From JBBDWZ01 sp050732575 (lineage in GTDB: Bacteria > Gemmatimonadota > Gemmatimonadetes > Longimicrobiales > RSA9): a DNA stretch of 26,702 bases. The translations under genes and the position numbers were made by a program. Below the pieces are notes generated by a model that saw only the letters and a program-made list of their open reading frames with translations, ran no database searches and was not told the origin of the DNA. This document shows positions 23,817 to 26,702 of this stretch, piece after piece; position 1 is the stretch's first letter, and each line of letters opens with the position of its first letter. Location of the stretch: contig JBOHRF010000041.1 in NCBI GenBank assembly GCA_050732575.1, positions 1-26,702 on the forward strand, in the 5' to 3' direction.

Positions 23817-24786
23817 CTAGTGTCCCTGTTTCACGCGCCGAACCACGCGCAGCACTTTTGCGAAGTCGGCCAGCGGGTCAGCATCGAGCAGCAGGAAGCT
23901 GGCTTCGTGCCCGTCCTGCAGGCGTCCCAGTTTGCGCATGAACTGGGTGGAATCGCTGGTGCCCAACCAGCCGTAACCGGGCATGTGCGCCATCATGTCA
24001 ACACCGGCATTCACTGCGGTGCGAAAATCATAAACGTTCTCGATGTGTGCGGCCACGCGCAGACCGGCATCATGTGCGCGCTGCACGATCTCGGAGACCA
24101 GTTGCGGATTCAGGCCCTTGAAGCCGTTGGCGGTCGTATCGGTGAGACGCTGTTCATACTCGTTGGAAAACAGCAGGTAGATCTTGATGAAGTCGGGTCG
24201 GCCGGCCACGATGCGCGGCCACTTCTCGATGAGGGCGGTCCGATCGTCAATGGTGTGATAGAAAGCACCTTCGGCGTCCGTGCGTTGCCAGCTGCCGCGA
24301 CTGATATTGCGCTCGACTAAATCCCACGGATGCCCGCCCGTTACATTCAGTCCGCCATTCGCGAAGGTCACATCGACCGCTTGCGGCCGATTGACCTTGC
24401 CCGCCAACAGGTGGCGCGAGCGCGGCAGCACATTGGGATTCTGCACGTAAAAAATGCCTTCCGCGATGTAACGGGCCAGCAGAGCATCCGTGCGAGCACG
24501 ACCCTTCAATATTGTGATTGTGAGCTTCGCCGAACGGAGGCACTACAAAACCATTCTGCAGGTCAATGGTGGTATCGATCGCTGCCGGCCGATCGCTACG
24601 CAGTACACCCGCCACGCTGTACATCACACGAGTTTCGAACGTGCGGCCGTTGAACCACTGTCCGTTTATGAACGCCGTGGTGGCCTGTGCGGATCCGGTC
24701 GCGCTCGAGCAGGCCAGCGCGCCTACAACGCCTGTTGCAACAAGGGTCGCTCGGATGGAGAAACGGGCGAACGCGTGCATCGACAT
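23817..24786 (-). pseudogene. Amidohydrolase-family lipoprotein gene, frameshifted and internally deleted
   Basis: The N-terminus (from ATG 24784-24786; 24780 is the alternative) has a lipoprotein signal (LVATGVVGALAC) and the start of an amidohydrolase barrel, FINGQWFNGRTF then FVVPPFGEAHNHNIEG with the metal-binding HxH. One extra base near 24498-24508 shifts the frame. Past it the protein continues with RTDALLARYIAEGIFYVQNP, DFIKIYLLF and VAAHIENVYDFRTAVNAGVD up to AHMPGYGWLGTSDS. It then jumps to RKLGRLQDGHEASFLLLDAD, which is the far C-terminal part of such enzymes. Roughly 100 residues, including the region that supplies the last metal-binding Asp, are missing although the frame is kept. 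The gene ends at TAG 23817. It should be inactive. Confidence 0.87.
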
Positions 24787-25062
24787 GTGAGGGCCGTTCC
24801 ACAAGGGTGATGGTCTGACTACGCATGGGCGGCCGGTCATGTTTCGAACGCATCAGATTCCCAACGGGTGCGGCAGCAGGCGAGCGTTCGCAATCCAGAA
24901 TTGCCTCTGATCCCGGAATGATTGGGCGATCATCGGGGTGACTCAAAAGGGAATGAGCGGTGATAGCGTTACGTCACTTTGGTCACGGTCGAAACGAGGC
25001 GACATGTCCGGATCCGAAACCGGGTTCGGCCGTGCGCCCTTCGCGCCCTTGAGGAGGGAACC
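24787..25062. promoter_or_regulatory. Divergent intergenic region
   Basis: This 276-bp stretch separates the start of the minus-strand amidohydrolase pseudogene from the start of the haloperoxidase-like gene, so it must hold promoters in both directions. No clear -35/-10 pair, operator palindrome or RNA was recognised. GAGGAGG at 25051-25057 is the ribosome binding site of the downstream gene. Confidence 0.4.
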
Positions 25063-26232
25063 ATGACCAGACAGAACTCAGCCCGGCTAGTTTTGGCAGC
25101 AGCGCTTGCGGCATCTGCCTGCTCGGACCAGGTGGTGACGCCCGAGCCGGTCGAACCGGTTGTACTATCCGCCGAGCGAGGCGGGGGCAGGTTCGAGGAG
25201 ACGGCGACTGCAACCTGGCACGAGCGCACGTACGTGTTGTTGAGCAGTTTGCCCAACGGCAGTCACGCACCGGCCAGCCGGATCCTCACGTATCTCTCCA
25301 TAGCGCAGTACAGGGCAGTGCGGTCGGCTCAGCGGGACCGCGGCCACAAGAAACCGTCCGAGCGCGCGGCCGTGGGCGCCGCATCGGTAGCGGTGCTCAG
25401 CTCTTTTTTCCCGGCGTCGGCCGCCAGCCTGGAAGCGCAGCTCGATGCGGACATCGCGGCCGATGACGAAAAGAACAGGGATGCCGAAGACGGGGAAGCG
25501 ATTGGCCGGTCGGTCGGCGCGGCGGTGTTGGCGCAGGCGGCTGCGGATGGCTTCAACACTCTCAATCCGGGCGTGCCGCCTGTGGGTCCCGGTTACTGGG
25601 TCTCGAGCGGCGCAGCCATCGCGCGCTCACTCTACGGCACGCGGCCCTTCTTCCTGCGCTCCACCACGGAGCTGCGCTCGGCGCCACCGCCCGCGTTTGG
25701 CTCGCCGCGGTTTCTGGCCGATCTGGCCGAGATCCGCAGAATCTCCGACACGCGCACACCCGAGCAACTGGCGATTGCACAGACCTGGAATCACTTGGCG
25801 GCGCCGTTCACGCCCGGCAACAACGATCGGGTCGCGGTCGAGCTTATCCGGAAGTATGACCGTTCGGAAAAAGAGGCGGCCTATATCCTGGCCAAAGCCA
25901 ATGCCGCCGCGTTCGACGCGCAGATCGGCTGCTTCGATACCAAGTTCGCGTACTGGTTCTTGCGTCCGTCGCACGCGGATCCGGCGATTACCTTGCCGAT
26001 TGGCCTGCCCAATCATCCGTCCTACCCATCGGCGCATCAGTGCATCACGGCCGCATTCTCCACTTATCTGATAGTGCACTTCCCCAGAGACCGTGAACTG
26101 CTCGAATCGAACATGGAGCTGGCCGGTCTATCGCGCATGTACGGCGGCATTCACTACCGCTTCGACATTGAGGCAGGCGCGCTGATCGGGAGACGCGCTG
26201 CGCTGCGCGCGCTATTTGGCCGACTCGACTGA
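25063..26232 (+). CDS. Vanadium-haloperoxidase / PAP2-superfamily lipoprotein
   Basis: The product is 389 residues from ATG 25063, with GAGGAGG at proper distance. A lipobox (AAALAASA-Cys20) predicts a periplasm-facing lipoprotein. The C-terminal half has the vanadate/phosphate pocket of this superfamily: Lys294 and Arg301 (KFAYWFLRP), HPSYPSAH with Ser323 and His325, and SRMYGGIHYRFD with Arg358 and His364. The N-terminal half is helical (ILTYLSIAQYRAV, AAVGAASVAVLSSFFPASAA), as in bacterial VCPO-like proteins. It could oxidise halides with peroxide or act as an acid phosphatase; both use this site and sequence alone does not decide. It appears monocistronic and ends in a long palindrome. 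Confidence 0.88.
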   Translation: MTRQNSARLVLAAALAASACSDQVVTPEPVEPVVLSAERGGGRFEETATATWHERTYVLLSSLPNGSHAPASRILTYLSIAQYRAVRSAQRDRGHKKPSERAAVGAASVAVLSSFFPASAASLEAQLDADIAADDEKNRDAEDGEAIGRSVGAAVLAQAAADGFNTLNPGVPPVGPGYWVSSGAAIARSLYGTRPFFLRSTTELRSAPPPAFGSPRFLADLAEIRRISDTRTPEQLAIAQTWNHLAAPFTPGNNDRVAVELIRKYDRSEKEAAYILAKANAAAFDAQIGCFDTKFAYWFLRPSHADPAITLPIGLPNHPSYPSAHQCITAAFSTYLIVHFPRDRELLESNMELAGLSRMYGGIHYRFDIEAGALIGRRAALRALFGRLD

Positions 26233-26250
26233 AAACGAATTTGCTTTTCC

Positions 26251-26362
26251 ACTCCCCCTCCCCCTCACCTTAATCCTAATCCTGGGCACTCTCCTCCTCC
26301 TGTGATCGAGGAGGAGGAGGAGAGTGCTCAGGATTAGGATTAAGGTGAGGGGAAGGGGGAGT
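26251..26362. terminator. Long palindrome after the haloperoxidase-like gene (51-nt arms)
   Basis: The arm 26251-26301 pairs with 26312-26362 with two mismatches around a 10-nt loop (GTGATCGAGG). It starts 18 bases after the stop codon and lies between convergent genes, so it can serve both. Its inner 35 nt nearly match the palindrome at 11363-11473 (CACCTTAATCCTAATCCT, then a CTCTCCTCCTCCT run). Confidence 0.92.
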
Positions 26363-26378
26363 AAAAAGCGCACATCTC

Positions 26379-26702
26379 TTATTCAGTCAATGCAACAGCC
26401 GGATCGAGCGACGCGGCGCGCCAGGCGGGAATCACGCCGCAGGCGAGGCCCAGCGCGAGCGTCGATGTGCTGGCAATAAGGAGCGTGGTGGCGGACACGT
26501 GTGCGTCCCAGCGCGTGGCGATCGACAGGACGACAGACCCAGCCCCACCCAGCAGAATTCCGAGCAACCCGCCGGCCAGGGCCAGGGTCAGCGACTCGAG
26601 CAGGAATTGAGTGACGATGTCGCGCCGGCGCGCGCCCACGGCCACGCGCAGTCCGATCTCGGCGCGGCGCTCGCGCGCGGACAATAACAGGATGGACAGG
26701 AT
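26379..26702 (-). CDS. FtsX/MacB-type ABC permease, C-terminal part (runs off the window)
   Basis: The last 107 codons of a minus-strand permease are present; the 5' part lies beyond base 26702. The sequence SARERRAEIGLRVAVGARRR is the cytoplasmic loop typical of MacB/FtsX permeases. It is followed by two transmembrane segments (LALAGGLLGILLGGAGSVVL and LLIASTSTLALGLACGVIPA) and the standard WRAASLDPAVALTE end. The A-R-E-R-R-x-E-I-G-x-R pattern is closer to MacB-type exporters than to the ADOP gene at 8885. Its partners cannot be seen. Confidence 0.88.
   Translation of the reverse strand: MLSILLLSARERRAEIGLRVAVGARRRDIVTQFLLESLTLALAGGLLGILLGGAGSVVLSIATRWDAHVSATTLLIASTSTLALGLACGVIPAWRAASLDPAVALTE

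Overview
The window is a GC-rich (visibly above 60% G+C) chromosomal segment from a Gram-negative soil- or sediment-type bacterium, most likely Gemmatimonadota, with Acidobacteriota as the alternative. This rests on the combination of a SusC/SusD outer-membrane pair in a GC-rich genome, an ATPase-less duplicated FtsX/MacB permease (ADOP type), DUF5916, DUF2911, DinB and HTTM family proteins, and many secreted or lipobox-bearing proteins with strong GGAGG ribosome binding sites. It is inferred from gene content, not from a marker gene. No rRNA, tRNA, CRISPR array or phage gene was recognised.

Layout. 1-940 is a tandem array of about 350-bp units. Each full unit carries the last ~40 codons of a DUF2911-type gene followed by a GC-rich palindrome. 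999-5917 holds four intact + strand genes: a secreted PQQ/sorbosone-dehydrogenase-like propeller, a DinB-family protein, a gamma-glutamyltransferase-fold enzyme that lacks the usual gamma-glutamyl-binding residues, and an SDR oxidoreductase. 5918-8758 is a gene graveyard flanked by two copies of the SDR gene's 3' end. It contains an internally deleted IS256-type transposase, a frameshifted IS66 transposase tail, an intact small coiled-coil membrane protein, the C-terminus of an HTTM protein, a phoU gene with one frameshift and a decayed pstB tail. 8885-11347 encodes the ADOP permease. 11348-12544 has a long palindrome, a 44-nt alternating purine-pyrimidine tract, an FKBP lipoprotein and a non-coding leader.

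12545-19539 is a tight four-gene operon (SusC, SusD, Asp-box propeller, cyclophilin; gaps of 16, 21 and 16 bp). It looks like an outer-membrane uptake system for a glycan or peptide with a secreted glycosidase-like propeller and a periplasmic folding helper. 19797-20644 is an internally deleted DUF5916 gene. 20840-22417 is an S8 protease lipoprotein, convergent with an internally duplicated 411-aa secreted protein. 23817-24786 is an amidohydrolase pseudogene with a frameshift and an internal deletion. 25063-26232 is a vanadium-haloperoxidase/PAP2-like lipoprotein. The window ends in the C-terminus of another FtsX-type permease on the minus strand.

The most striking non-coding signal is a set of very long, near-perfect palindromes (arms up to 51 nt, loops of 5 to 34 nt) a few bases after stop codons. 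Two of them, 15 kb apart, share most of their sequence, and a third uses the same AGGATTAGG-like words. They look like a dispersed family of gene-end palindromes that act as, or hitch-hike on, transcription terminators. The tandem array at the left edge appears to be the same kind of gene-end-plus-palindrome unit amplified in place.
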